From a virus, in IMG/VR virus record IMGVR_UViG_3300046694_000223, positions 1 to 64,000 of that record: a stretch of 64,000 bases of DNA, one strand, 5' to 3'. Shown here one piece after another: positions 43,251-52,405 of this stretch. Under the pieces are notes generated by a model. It made no database searches. It saw only the letters and a list, made by a program, of their open reading frames with translations, and was not told the origin of the DNA. A program made the translations under genes and the position numbers. The first letter of the stretch is position 1. Every line of letters starts with the position of its first letter.

Positions 43251-45347
43251 TTAAACTGAGCAAGACAGGCAAGTTTCACGAGAAGTGTCTTTTGTTCTCA
43301 TATAATATAGTGTTTTGATGCCTTTATGATGAGCATATAAGTCAATTCGATTCAAATCTCTGGTTGTGTGTGTATCCTTCAGGAATAGAGTAAAACTAAT
43401 CCCTTGGTCTACATGTTGCTGAATCGTAGCGATCATGTCTACAACTTTGAACATATCCATATCATATGCTTCTTTATAGAAGAACCATGTCTCAGGAGAC
43501 AGGTAGGGCATCGGATAATAGGTCTTGGAGTTACCATATGTTCGTTCTTCAATGCGTTCCATAATAGGCATTACGGAAGCCGTAGATGATTGCACATAGG
43601 AGATACTTCCTGTAGGTGCGATTGCTAGACGATATGAATGTCGAAGGCCATACTTCATAGTTTGAATCTTCAATTGTTCCCAATCTGTAGGGGAAGGAAT
43701 CATCATTCCATCAAAGAGAGTTTTGATTTTATCAAATTTTGGAGAGTAATCATTCTCAAGATACCTGTCAAAGTATTTACCAGAGGCATAATCACTATCT
43801 TCAAATCGATAAAACTTTTTACCAGACTCTTTAGCAATCTCCATCGAACGCTTAATAGAATAGTAGTTAACCATCATAAAGAACGTATTTGCAAAGTCTC
43901 TTCCCTGTTCGCTTTCATACGAAATCTTATTCTTTGCCAAGTATCCATGTAAATTCATTGCGCCAAGTCCAATAGAGGCCATCAATTTATTAGCCTTGCT
44001 AACCGCTGGAGCATTTTTTATATCTGTTTTTTCAGAAACAACAGTCAAGGCATCCACGCCAATCTCAACTGTTTCTGCTAGAGATTTATTCTCCATTACA
44101 TTAACAATATTGATTGAGCTAAGGTTGCAGGATACATCAAGTCCAAGAATATCTTCTTCCTTGTAGTCTGTGTAATTAGAAACATCGGTCAATTGAAGTA
44201 TTTCGACACATAAATTTGAGAATTTAACTTTGCCAATTTCCTTGAGTGCATGAACAGCATTAACATTGTCTTCAAACATGATGTATGGATATCCAGATTC
44301 AAATCTTAATGCAGCCATCTTCTCAAGTAGTTTACGTGGGTTAATTTTATCTTTTCTCACATTTGGATTCTGAGCTAATTCATCGTACATTTTGCCCATG
44401 TCCATATCATCAAGATGTTGACCATATTCCTTATAAACTGTATAGGGATAGAAAATATAAGCATCTTTATCTTCTCTTGCTAATTCGATAAATTTATCTG
44501 GAATAACTACGCCGATGGATAGAGTTTTAACACGAACATCTTCATCTGCGCTAATTTTTTTAGTATCGATAAAATCATTAATATCTGCATGAAACACATT
44601 TAGGTATGTTGCTCCAGATCCTTGTCTTTGCCCCATCTGATCCGCATAACGAAAGGCGTTATCCAAGAGCTTCATTACACCCACAACACCCTTAGTGGCA
44701 TTCTCAATTCCTTTGATGGCTTCTCCTTTTGCTCTAATTTTAGAGAGATTTAGTGAAACTCCACCACCAACTTTACTAAGCTGCATAGACATATCCACTG
44801 CTTTGGAGATATCATTTAGTGAATCATTAACCTCCATCAAGAAGCAGCTTACCAGCTCTCCCCTACGCTTACGTCCAGCATTTAAGAATGAAGGTGTACT
44901 TGGCTGAATTTCTTGATTAATAAGTGCCTTAACGAGTTTCTGAGCTTTAATATAATCACCATCTGCTAAGTAAAGGGCAACAATTGATACCCGATCCTCA
45001 TAACGTTCCAGGATCTTCTTTTTATCGTTTGTCTTGAGCGCGTAATCATTATAGAATTTAAATGCGCTCATAAATGATGGGAATCGAAATTTCTTAGAAT
45101 AGGCAATATCGAATACATATTTAATCTGATCATATGTATATTTACTTAGAAACTCTTCTTCGTAATAATCATTTTCAATAAGATAATCTAACTTTTCCTT
45201 TAGATTGTGAAAGAACACTGTATTCTGGTTAATATGATCAATAAAATAACTCTTTACAGCATCCTTATCCTTATCGAATTGATACTGTCCATTTTGTTGA
45301 ATCATGATCTCATTGTTCAAACTAATATATTTTTTTGTGTTAGACAA
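43251..45347 (-). CDS. nrdE: Class Ib ribonucleotide reductase, large subunit
   Basis: This 698-residue protein reduces ribonucleoside diphosphates. It has 'PSTPSFLNAGRKRRGELVSCFL' near residue 150, SNLCVEI near 380, 'YVQSSTASVMPIMERIEER' near 580, and the C-terminal redox pair ETCLSCSV (Cys693, Cys696). There is no allosteric ATP-cone domain, as usual for class Ib. No intein or intron interrupts it. It overlaps nrdI by 8 nt. Confidence 0.95.
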   Translation of the reverse strand: MSNTKKYISLNNEIMIQQNGQYQFDKDKDAVKSYFIDHINQNTVFFHNLKEKLDYLIENDYYEEEFLSKYTYDQIKYVFDIAYSKKFRFPSFMSAFKFYNDYALKTNDKKKILERYEDRVSIVALYLADGDYIKAQKLVKALINQEIQPSTPSFLNAGRKRRGELVSCFLMEVNDSLNDISKAVDMSMQLSKVGGGVSLNLSKIRAKGEAIKGIENATKGVVGVMKLLDNAFRYADQMGQRQGSGATYLNVFHADINDFIDTKKISADEDVRVKTLSIGVVIPDKFIELAREDKDAYIFYPYTVYKEYGQHLDDMDMGKMYDELAQNPNVRKDKINPRKLLEKMAALRFESGYPYIMFEDNVNAVHALKEIGKVKFSNLCVEILQLTDVSNYTDYKEEDILGLDVSCNLSSINIVNVMENKSLAETVEIGVDALTVVSEKTDIKNAPAVSKANKLMASIGLGAMNLHGYLAKNKISYESEQGRDFANTFFMMVNYYSIKRSMEIAKESGKKFYRFEDSDYASGKYFDRYLENDYSPKFDKIKTLFDGMMIPSPTDWEQLKIQTMKYGLRHSYRLAIAPTGSISYVQSSTASVMPIMERIEERTYGNSKTYYPMPYLSPETWFFYKEAYDMDMFKVVDMIATIQQHVDQGISFTLFLKDTHTTRDLNRIDLYAHHKGIKTLYYMRTKDTSRETCLSCSV

Positions 45348-45702
45348 TATTCAATACCTCCTGTTTTATCTTTTCTATGTCATTTTTATTTCCAGATAGT
45401 TCAAACTTATGTAATAGAGGCACATTATATTGTTTCGATATTTTTTCTGCTGCTCCGCAGTAATGCTGGCCCCAGTTGATGTTCCCACTTCCTATTACAC
45501 CTTTTATGTTTGTGTGATTATAAGCTAGGAAAAGATTAACTGATTTTGGCACTTCTCCAAATCCAGTCGTGTATGTAATTAATACATACGGTTCATTAAT
45601 AATTAAATCGGGAGTTATTTTTATACTTCTCATTTCTAATTTATCAATAAACCTTTGAACATTCCCTGTTAATGAATCATATACAACAAGCAATTTAACC
45701 AC
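45340..45702 (-). CDS. nrdI: NrdI flavodoxin-like activator
   Basis: This 120-residue flavodoxin-like protein, with the FMN loop YDSLTGNVQRF (residues 8-18), YTTGFGEVP near 44-52 and 'VIGSGNINWGQHYCGAAE' near 69-86, provides oxidant for assembling the manganese-tyrosyl cofactor in NrdF. It lies in the usual order I-E-F. Confidence 0.93.
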   Translation of the reverse strand: MVKLLVVYDSLTGNVQRFIDKLEMRSIKITPDLIINEPYVLITYTTGFGEVPKSVNLFLAYNHTNIKGVIGSGNINWGQHYCGAAEKISKQYNVPLLHKFELSGNKNDIEKIKQEVLNIV

Positions 45703-45707
45703 CTCCT

Positions 45708-46220
45708 TTACTCATTTAAGGGTAGAAGAATTTCCTTTCCGCATTTTATACTTTCTTGAATTAAAATCACATTTTGGTTGCTACTGCCCCTGTGGGCTAA
45801 ATTGAGATTTTTTAATTCCCCAACAAATTTCCCATCAACGAGCACATCACAATATTTTAATATATTCAATTTTGAATCATCAGATATGATTTGTTGATAT
45901 GTGTAACCACTCCATACCCATATCTGTTTTTCATCTCCATATTCTTTTTTGATTCTAACTAGCAACTTCTCTAACATTGGATCACTAGAACTTTCAATTG
46001 GATCTCCACCTAGCAAACAAAAAGAAGAAATATAATCTGGAGATAGTGCTTCGATAATTTCATCAATTGTGTCATCGGTAAACAATTTGCCAAATTTAAA
46101 GTTCCATGTTTCTGGGTTAAAACATCCAGGACACATGTGACGGCATCCGCTTATGAATGTCGTCACAGAAAATCCTTTAGAATTAATTACATCATATTTA
46201 TATATTGCGCTGTAATACAT
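45708..46220 (-). CDS. nrdG: Anaerobic ribonucleotide reductase activase (radical SAM)
   Basis: This 170-residue activase creates the glycyl radical on NrdD. The radical SAM cluster motif CRHMCPGC has Cys26, Cys30 and Cys33, followed by FNPETWNF, and the LLGGDPIE motif is near residue 70. Start ATG 46220, 1 nt after the nrdD stop. Confidence 0.95.
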   Translation of the reverse strand: MYYSAIYKYDVINSKGFSVTTFISGCRHMCPGCFNPETWNFKFGKLFTDDTIDEIIEALSPDYISSFCLLGGDPIESSSDPMLEKLLVRIKKEYGDEKQIWVWSGYTYQQIISDDSKLNILKYCDVLVDGKFVGELKNLNLAHRGSSNQNVILIQESIKCGKEILLPLNE

Positions 46221-46221
46221 A

Positions 46222-48363
46222 TCATTTTTGTCCTTTATAGTGTTTAACTCTGCTATGTATTTCCTTCATTTTTCCATCAATTGTGGCTCTTTCGGCAAAG
46301 GAACCTAGATATCCAGAAACTCTTCGAACAATACTGAGCATAGTTTTCTCGCTATTGCCGCACTGAGGACAAACATAATCATTCTTATTTACTGTCTGTG
46401 GTTCAATTTCACCCTTATATCCACATGACAAGCACACATCAGAAGATACGTTTACTCCAAAATAATGTGTTTTGTCATAAGCGTATCGAATGATTGTTTC
46501 CAGTGCTTCGACATTGTGAATCATATTGCCAAACTGTACATATTGAATTGCTCCACCGCTTGCAATTTTCGAGAAATTGGCCTCAGTATCAATTTTATCA
46601 AATGGAGAAATGTCATATGTTGCTGGTACATGGAATGAGTTTTCATAATATCCAAGGTTTGTTACGCCGTTGATAATGCCAAAATCCTCAGAATCTTTCT
46701 TACACGCTTTTGTGGCATACACCTCGGCAGGAGTACTATAAATTGAGAAACCAATTCCTGTTTCAGTTTTCAGTTTATCGGCATAATCTCTCATGTATTG
46801 AATTATCTTTACTCCCTTTTGAAGCATCTCATCATTGGATAAAAATGAATCTCCATATAGAGCATTCATACAATTGTACAATCCGAGATATCCAATACTT
46901 GCGGTAGAATAACTATTATCAAGCAGATGATCAATTGTTTCTTCGGGTTCCAGTCTAGCCACCGCACCGCTACAATATAGGATAGGAGCCTGTTTTGCTT
47001 TGACTCCCTTCAGCAGTCCTCTTCGGAACATCAAAACATCCTTAGTTAATTCAAGATATTTATCCAGGAGTTTATAGAAACCCTTTTCGTCTCCTTCAGA
47101 TTTCAATGCCAATCTCGTTAAATTGATTGTAACAACACCGAAATTAAATCTTCCAAGTGTTTTGTCATTCCCAAATTCATCAATAAATCGTGGTAAAAAT
47201 GATCTACAGCTCATTGGGGCCTTATGACTTCCTGTTGTCTCAACCAGCTTATCGTAGTTGATGTAATCAGGATAAAGCCGTTTAGAAGAACATCTTGTTG
47301 CTAATTTAAAAATGTCATAATTCTTATCACTAGGATCAAGGTTTAATCCTCTTTTTAAGGTGTATACGATTTTTGGGAATACGGGAGTAACATCACCCTC
47401 AAATCCCCGAAGTCTGATATTCAAAAAAGACTTTTGAATTAGTCTACAGAACTCACTCTCGCCCAATCCAAACTCAACAGTGACGAAAGGCACTTCTCCC
47501 CGAGAATTGGTCAATGTTTGGATTTCGTATTCGAATGCTTGTGCTGCGTCATAGACTTCTTTTTCGAGGCGTTCCCAAGCATAGTCTCTTGCTGGCTCTT
47601 CGGTCTTAAGCCACTTGAGTCCGACTTCATAATGTTTGTTATATGATTTAATTGCGTATGGTTCAAGTCCAGTACACAGAGAAGGTAATGTTACACCGCC
47701 ATAGCAATTAGAACTTACGTGGGCCACGATCTGGGAAAGTAAAGCGATAGCCGTTGTAATCCCTTTTGGAGTGCTTATTTTAGTGTTTCCCACCTCAAAT
47801 CCATTCTCTAACATGTCAATCCAATTGATGAGAGTACAATTGAAGAATGGAATTGCCATGTAATTGTAATCGTGAATATAAATGCTTCCCTCTTCGTGAG
47901 CATCATTAAAACGTCCAGGAACAATTCTACGCTTTGCATAATCTTTACAAGCAATATCAGCAATCATTGCTCGATATGTTTGAAATTTATCTCCAGCCTT
48001 GTTTGCGTTATTGACAACTTCCTCAGAAGTCATATCAAACAATCCTTGGATTTCTCTATCTATATTGTTAACACTATTTCTTTCTTCGTTCCGTTTAAAC
48101 CGATATCTTATGTATTCTTGTGCTACGTCTTTCCTATTAGACAACATCAGATGCAACTCTACACTGTTCTGGATCATCTCGATGTCGTGTGGCTCTTTTT
48201 CTTTGGATAGTTTATGTTCAACTTTATTTGCTACATTCTCAGCAACTTCTTCATCAATGCCCTTTTCAGTCCTTGCCATAGCCTTCAGGATTGCATTTAC
48301 AATCTTCTGCTTATCAAACTGAACAACGGTTCCATCTCTCTTTGTAACTTGCGTATGCGTCAT
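46222..48363 (-). CDS. nrdD: Anaerobic (class III) ribonucleoside-triphosphate reductase
   Basis: This 713-residue enzyme reduces ribonucleotides without oxygen. Residues 5-95 are an ATP-cone regulatory domain (VTKRDGTVVQFDKQKI). The catalytic core spans about 140-630. The zinc site CLSCGY..CPQCG lies near 641-665, and the glycyl radical loop RVSGYLG near 681. It heads the cassette nrdD-nrdG-nrdI-nrdE-nrdF, so one transcript encodes both oxygen-sensitive and oxygen-dependent reductases. Confidence 0.95.
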   Translation of the reverse strand: MTHTQVTKRDGTVVQFDKQKIVNAILKAMARTEKGIDEEVAENVANKVEHKLSKEKEPHDIEMIQNSVELHLMLSNRKDVAQEYIRYRFKRNEERNSVNNIDREIQGLFDMTSEEVVNNANKAGDKFQTYRAMIADIACKDYAKRRIVPGRFNDAHEEGSIYIHDYNYMAIPFFNCTLINWIDMLENGFEVGNTKISTPKGITTAIALLSQIVAHVSSNCYGGVTLPSLCTGLEPYAIKSYNKHYEVGLKWLKTEEPARDYAWERLEKEVYDAAQAFEYEIQTLTNSRGEVPFVTVEFGLGESEFCRLIQKSFLNIRLRGFEGDVTPVFPKIVYTLKRGLNLDPSDKNYDIFKLATRCSSKRLYPDYINYDKLVETTGSHKAPMSCRSFLPRFIDEFGNDKTLGRFNFGVVTINLTRLALKSEGDEKGFYKLLDKYLELTKDVLMFRRGLLKGVKAKQAPILYCSGAVARLEPEETIDHLLDNSYSTASIGYLGLYNCMNALYGDSFLSNDEMLQKGVKIIQYMRDYADKLKTETGIGFSIYSTPAEVYATKACKKDSEDFGIINGVTNLGYYENSFHVPATYDISPFDKIDTEANFSKIASGGAIQYVQFGNMIHNVEALETIIRYAYDKTHYFGVNVSSDVCLSCGYKGEIEPQTVNKNDYVCPQCGNSEKTMLSIVRRVSGYLGSFAERATIDGKMKEIHSRVKHYKGQK

Positions 48364-48374
48364 CTCCTAGTGTC

Positions 48375-48614
48375 TTAATCAATCCCTAAAATCACAAATC
48401 CCTCTTTTACATAATTCGGATCATCGAAAACATAAATTACTTCTCGTTCAAACCAGTCTCCCGCATATATTTCTTCGTCGGGAATCCATTCGTGTAAAAC
48501 TAAAATGTCGCCAACTTCATAATCTCGATCATTTCTTCTTACTTCAAATGGCTTGAATCGATGCTTTACTTGAGAGAAATAAGGCTGAACTAGTTTGAGA
48601 TCAATCCGCTTCAT
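48375..48614 (-). CDS. DUF3850 (ASCH/PUA-like) protein
   Basis: This 79-residue protein matches DUF3850: 'LKLVQPYFSQVKHRFKPFEVRRNDRDYEVGDILVLHEW' followed by '..REVIYVFDD..YVKEGFVILGI'. The fold is PUA-like and predicted to bind nucleic acid; biological role unknown. It overlaps the previous stop by 1 nt and lies directly before nrdD. Confidence 0.85.
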   Translation of the reverse strand: MKRIDLKLVQPYFSQVKHRFKPFEVRRNDRDYEVGDILVLHEWIPDEEIYAGDWFEREVIYVFDDPNYVKEGFVILGID

Positions 48615-48820
48615 TACACCAACTCTGATTTCTTCTTATAATTAACAACGATTTCAACATAGTCGCCATCTTGTAATTGATAGAAATGGTTTCGGTGATA
48701 CATTGCACCATCAATTCCCTCTAATAAATCCGAAGAGTTCTCCAGATTATTATTTTCGTCTTTAATATACCATCGTTCGCTTTGTTCGACTAAAGTTCCT
48801 TTTATGATAATATTATTCAA
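48614..48820 (-). CDS. Small hypothetical protein
   Basis: TTG 48820 follows AAAGGGTG (6 nt spacing) and gives 68 residues; GTG 48829 overlaps the SD. Beta-rich ('IIIKGTLVEQSERWYIKDENNNL') with an OB-like look. Function unknown. Confidence 0.65.
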   Translation of the reverse strand: MNNIIIKGTLVEQSERWYIKDENNNLENSSDLLEGIDGAMYHRNHFYQLQDGDYVEIVVNYKKKSELV

Positions 48821-48835
48821 CCTACGCACCCTTTC

Positions 48836-48859
48836 TTGATAAAATATTATTTTTATTAA
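48836..48859 (-). repeat. Intercistronic dyad element
   Basis: TTGATAAAA-TATTAT-TTTTATTAA (48836-48859), 9-bp arms with one mismatch and a 6-nt centre, between the 76-residue gene and the next SD. Confidence 0.7.
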
Positions 48860-48866
48860 TTATTTT

Positions 48867-49097
48867 TTACTCTTGGAATCCTTCATTGTAAAACTGTAAA
48901 AACATTTGCGATAAGCTCAACAACGTTTCTTTTTTAATCTCTGCTACTTTCTCTCCATCAATAATGAAAGAAACTGTTTTTGGATCAATGGATTCAAGCA
49001 TATATTCTGCAAACGAAAGTGGTGTACGACCTTCTGAGTTTAGATTCTCTTTGTCCATAGTGTAGATACAAATTGCTTTCTTCGTGAATGTTGTCAT
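48867..49097 (-). CDS. Small hypothetical protein
   Basis: This 76-residue alpha/beta protein (MTTFTKKAICIYTMDKEN.., SFIIDGEKVAEIKKETLLSLSQMFL) starts at ATG 49097 behind AGGAGAATAAATAA. Function unknown. Confidence 0.68.
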   Translation of the reverse strand: MTTFTKKAICIYTMDKENLNSEGRTPLSFAEYMLESIDPKTVSFIIDGEKVAEIKKETLLSLSQMFLQFYNEGFQE

Positions 49098-49134
49098 TTA
49101 TTTATTCTCCTATTTTCATATTTTTATTAATTAT

Positions 49135-49383
49135 TCAATACCTTACATCTGCAACCTCAATCATCTCTCCCACTCTCAGCACATTGCCTTGATCAAAGAA
49201 TTTATCCATCGCATATTTAACAGCCATCTCTTCCATCTGTCCAATATCAATCTCTTCTTCATCCGAAGAAACCTCCAGACAGTCACTCGCATCAACGAAT
49301 ACATTAAAATTAAATTTACTATCCAACACTCCACTATCTTTATATGTAGCAAGTTCTACAGTAAACAGAATTCCCGTATCCAC
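49135..49383 (-). CDS. Small acidic hypothetical protein
   Basis: GTG 49383 lies behind AAAGGAGGAG and gives 82 residues; upstream codons in frame overlap the preceding gene. Beta-rich start (TGILFTVELATYKDSGVL), then an acidic helix (SSDEEEIDIGQMEE). Function unknown. Confidence 0.66.
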   Translation of the reverse strand: MDTGILFTVELATYKDSGVLDSKFNFNVFVDASDCLEVSSDEEEIDIGQMEEMAVKYAMDKFFDQGNVLRVGEMIEVADVRY

Positions 49384-49384
49384 T

Positions 49385-49621
49385 CTACTCCTCCTTTCCC
49401 ATTTGATCATAATAAATTCTCATATCAAATTCTCTCCAGGCTTCATACCAAACTTTTTCATCTAAAGCATCCATCTTTTTAAATTCCTTTGCTCCAATAA
49501 AATCTCTGAGCCTCTTCTTCACATAAACATCTTCATGTAATTGAGATTCATTATCTGTTCCAACATCACTTTTGAAACAATCGTATAATGCATCTCCCAA
49601 ACTTATGTATGTTTTATTCAA
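49385..49621 (-). CDS. Small hypothetical protein
   Basis: TTG 49621 overlaps the previous stop (GTTGA). This 78-residue protein is acidic and helical (LYDCFKSDVG..., RDFIGAKEFKKMDALDEKVWYEAWREF). The SD is weak, so it is probably translated by coupling. Function unknown. Confidence 0.66.
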   Translation of the reverse strand: MNKTYISLGDALYDCFKSDVGTDNESQLHEDVYVKKRLRDFIGAKEFKKMDALDEKVWYEAWREFDMRIYYDQMGKEE

Positions 49622-49830
49622 CTCTTCTTAATAACACCTCCATATTCTCCGACCTCATAACCATCTGGAAGATCAACGATGTCCCACTGAGATAGGATAG
49701 CATCTAGTCTGTTACCCAATACTTTACCAAATGCTCCACTTTCATCAAAAAAGTGTACTGATCCGCCGAACATAGAATATTCAAGTGTTCCAAGAGTCCC
49801 ATCTTCTTTGTGCTTAAGAATTGTCTTCAA
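49618..49830 (-). CDS. Small hypothetical protein
   Basis: TTG 49830 follows GGAGG by 7 nt. The 70-residue protein has a beta-rich Gly-containing pattern ('DGTLGTLEYSMFGGSVHFFDESGAFGKVLGNRLDAIL'). Function unknown. Confidence 0.68.
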   Translation of the reverse strand: MKTILKHKEDGTLGTLEYSMFGGSVHFFDESGAFGKVLGNRLDAILSQWDIVDLPDGYEVGEYGGVIKKS

Positions 49831-49876
49831 CTTCTAACCTCCTATATTATCATTATATTTATTATTTAAATATTTG

Positions 49877-50083
49877 TCAACATGTTTCGTAATCAATTAT
49901 GTAATTGCCATCTTCGCTAAAATATAATTCACTTGTCGCCACAAACACACATTTACCATCATGTGAAACCGGAGCGATATTATCAAACATTCTAAAGCAA
50001 TCACCTTGTTTTAGATTATAAAATAGTGTTGGCTCCCATTTACCATTGACCAGTTTTTGAGTTGTTCTGATTACTCTACTCAC
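49877..50083 (-). CDS. Small hypothetical protein
   Basis: GTG 50083 overlaps the previous stop (AAGTGA). The 68-residue protein is beta-rich ('TLFYNLKQGDCFRMFDNIAPVSHDGKCVFVATSELYF') and its Leu-x-x-Gly-Asp pattern resembles small phage PUA/SH3-like proteins. Function unknown. Confidence 0.68.
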   Translation of the reverse strand: MSRVIRTTQKLVNGKWEPTLFYNLKQGDCFRMFDNIAPVSHDGKCVFVATSELYFSEDGNYIIDYETC

Positions 50084-50490
50084 TTCAAAAACTTCTCAAT
50101 CTCATTAATTTCAAGCTCAACCTTTTTGTCGTCAGATAATAGTTGATCCAGTTTGACTTCCATTGCTTTTAGCTTTGTTTCTTCTTCTTTCTTACCAAGA
50201 ATATTAAGTTTTGATTTAAGATCAGCAATCCAATCCATAACATTGTATCCGCTAAGATTATAATCCTCTAACACACCTAGTTCATTTGCCGAAATAGCAT
50301 AAGAATTAAGTTTAACCATTAACAATAGAATCTGTTCCTTGCTAAGAACATTGATATTATGTCTAATGCCATCAATTTCAATAGAACAATTAGTGACTGG
50401 AGTAAACTTCTGCAACTTACCAACTTGCTTCTTTTTGTCTTCAATCTGCTTCTTAAGTTCTAGAATTTTTTGATCATTGTTATTTGCCAT
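50080..50490 (-). CDS. Coiled-coil hypothetical protein
   Basis: ATG 50490 lies behind ATCGGAGG and gives 136 residues. Coiled coil at both ends (ILELKKQIEDKKKQVGKLQK, and KLDQLLSDDKKVELEINEIEK) flanks a middle helical domain. Function unknown. Confidence 0.72.
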   Translation of the reverse strand: MANNNDQKILELKKQIEDKKKQVGKLQKFTPVTNCSIEIDGIRHNINVLSKEQILLLMVKLNSYAISANELGVLEDYNLSGYNVMDWIADLKSKLNILGKKEEETKLKAMEVKLDQLLSDDKKVELEINEIEKFLK

Positions 50491-50491
50491 C

Positions 50492-51616
50492 TTAACCAAT
50501 CCTCCGATATAGTTTTCCATTTTCTAAATACTCGTTCTTGTACATTGGTGAATAAAGTTCATAAACAGTGTGGATATCACCAATATAAATTCTCTCATAT
50601 TCACGATTGGTAGCAACATAGTTACCATCTTTGTAGAACTGGCTTGTATTTATATCATAGTGAACTCGTTCAGTCTTATCTGGTTCAATATATAGGTCAA
50701 CAACACTTCCCCAGTGGGTATCTTTGAATTCTTTGTTTTTAATATATTCCTCAAAATCACTCAATGAATAAAGCATCCACTCGTCTTTTGACTTATCTCT
50801 ATGAGAATATTCAGTCTGTCTTTCTACCCAATCAAACCATTCAGCATAATCCTCTGCACATTCGCTTGAAACAACTTCGATGAATCTATCTCCTAGTGAC
50901 TTGATTGTTGATAATGTTTTATACTTCTCTCCATGAGTATATTCTGATTCTTTCACAAAGAAATGATGCTTCCCCTTTGAAATGTTGTGATAGACATATG
51001 TATACTGCGGAGAACTCCAGTAACCACTCGATTTACCCGTTAAAATCTGTTCAGACTTAGTATCCTTCAGATCGAATCTGCCCATGTAAATCCACTCTTG
51101 ATTATCTTTAGATTTATAAGTAGCCCCAATAATCAAATCTTTAGCTTTTACAAAATTCTTCTCATGTAGAATTTTATTGAATGAGCTTATCTCTTGGTAG
51201 TCTGGAGATTCTACGGGTAGTAAAACCAATTCCTTTCCATCCCAAGCATAAACGAACTCCCCTTCGAGTCCTTTACCTTTAATTGAGTTTGCATTTTCCA
51301 GGATATAAAGTAAGTTCTCGATAGTTATCTCAAATTCGAAATTGCGCTCGTCGTATATTCTGACGTAGGCCTGCCGATGATTCCAATCGGACGTATAATC
51401 TCCTACCTTTTTATTCATCACAAATCCAGACGTAGGTAGATTTATATATTCTTCTGTTTCTATATCTTTATCTATCCAATTAATCCATGATTTTTCTTTT
51501 CGTAGGACTCCTTTATGATCATAATAGATGACATATGCTAACTTGCCTGTGTAAGTATTGTCTCTTTTTTGAAATCCCACCTTTATTTTTTGTGGTATAA
51601 AAATAGAACTTTTCAT
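50492..51616 (-). CDS. Hypothetical protein downstream of the second HNH gene
   Basis: ATG 51616 follows AGGAGGG and gives 374 residues. Start 'MKSSIFIPQKIKVGFQKRDNTYTGKLAYV' and the recurrent beta pattern suggest several small beta domains. A diverged copy of the first 28 codons lies beyond the HNH gene at 52406-52489, so the HNH gene sits at the junction. Function unknown. Confidence 0.78.
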   Translation of the reverse strand: MKSSIFIPQKIKVGFQKRDNTYTGKLAYVIYYDHKGVLRKEKSWINWIDKDIETEEYINLPTSGFVMNKKVGDYTSDWNHRQAYVRIYDERNFEFEITIENLLYILENANSIKGKGLEGEFVYAWDGKELVLLPVESPDYQEISSFNKILHEKNFVKAKDLIIGATYKSKDNQEWIYMGRFDLKDTKSEQILTGKSSGYWSSPQYTYVYHNISKGKHHFFVKESEYTHGEKYKTLSTIKSLGDRFIEVVSSECAEDYAEWFDWVERQTEYSHRDKSKDEWMLYSLSDFEEYIKNKEFKDTHWGSVVDLYIEPDKTERVHYDINTSQFYKDGNYVATNREYERIYIGDIHTVYELYSPMYKNEYLENGKLYRRIG

Positions 51617-51626
51617 ATTTGCCCTC

Positions 51627-52394
51627 CTAGTCATTCATTTCTACTTCATAATTTAATAATGCTTGATATAATTTATAAGGAATTTTGCTTTTATACTTCT
51701 CAACGACCTCTTTAATATGTGATTCCTTGCATAACTTATAACAGTCAAAAGCTTCCACTTCTTCGTTCAGCTCAAAAACGCCAATGCAAATTCTTTTGTT
51801 TGTGATTTGGTTTGTGTATTGTACTTTTAATTTATTTGCCCTTGGGTCAAAGTGGACTCCGATAGGATAACTCCCTCTTCTTGTATTGCACTTATTAAGT
51901 ATTGAATTAATATTGTGTGGTACGAATATACATGTCTCCGGCGAATAAACTTTATTGCCTTTGACAAGTAAATCTTTATCTAATTCGAGTTGTTCATTGT
52001 TGATATTGTAATAATTTTCTTCGCACCACTTTGCGAAATTTTGATAGTTGTGCCACTCTTCGCAAACTGTGCAACCTACATAAGATATATTGTTTTTAGT
52101 CTGATCTCCATAACATCTATTTAGCATATTAACCCACTTAGAATAAAACAAAGATTTTTGTCCATTGTATCTTGATTTATATGTCCCGCTGCCCATATAA
52201 CCCACGCCGCATACAAAAGGAAAATATGAATTCTTTATAGAGCCTGATTTTACCTGATTCCATTTCACATTCTTTTCATAACCAAAAATATCTAAAAATT
52301 TAATTCTAATATTTCGTGTATTAGTATAACTAATTATTGTAAATTTACTTCCCTGTGTATTTGTATAAATCTTTTTTTCTCTTTCGTTTAACAT
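51627..52394 (-). CDS. HNH-type homing endonuclease with AP2-like tail
   Basis: This 255-residue protein is related to the one at 41558-42259: 'YSKWVNMLNRCYGDQ...YVGCTVCEEWHNYQNFAKW', then 'LELDKDLLVKGNKVYSPETCIFVPHNIN', the HNH-type nuclease core. Residues about 180-225 (GVHFDPRANKLKVQYTN...RICIGVF) resemble an AP2 DNA-binding domain, which is common in phage homing nucleases. ATG 52394 follows AGAGGATAATC. It is inserted next to a duplicated 5' fragment of its neighbour. Confidence 0.82.
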   Translation of the reverse strand: MLNEREKKIYTNTQGSKFTIISYTNTRNIRIKFLDIFGYEKNVKWNQVKSGSIKNSYFPFVCGVGYMGSGTYKSRYNGQKSLFYSKWVNMLNRCYGDQTKNNISYVGCTVCEEWHNYQNFAKWCEENYYNINNEQLELDKDLLVKGNKVYSPETCIFVPHNINSILNKCNTRRGSYPIGVHFDPRANKLKVQYTNQITNKRICIGVFELNEEVEAFDCYKLCKESHIKEVVEKYKSKIPYKLYQALLNYEVEMND

Positions 52395-52405
52395 ATGATT
52401 ATCCT

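Noticed and set aside
42255-45347. Intron or intein in nrdE/nrdF, expected from SPbeta
   Set aside because: Both frames are continuous and of normal length, with all motifs in order.
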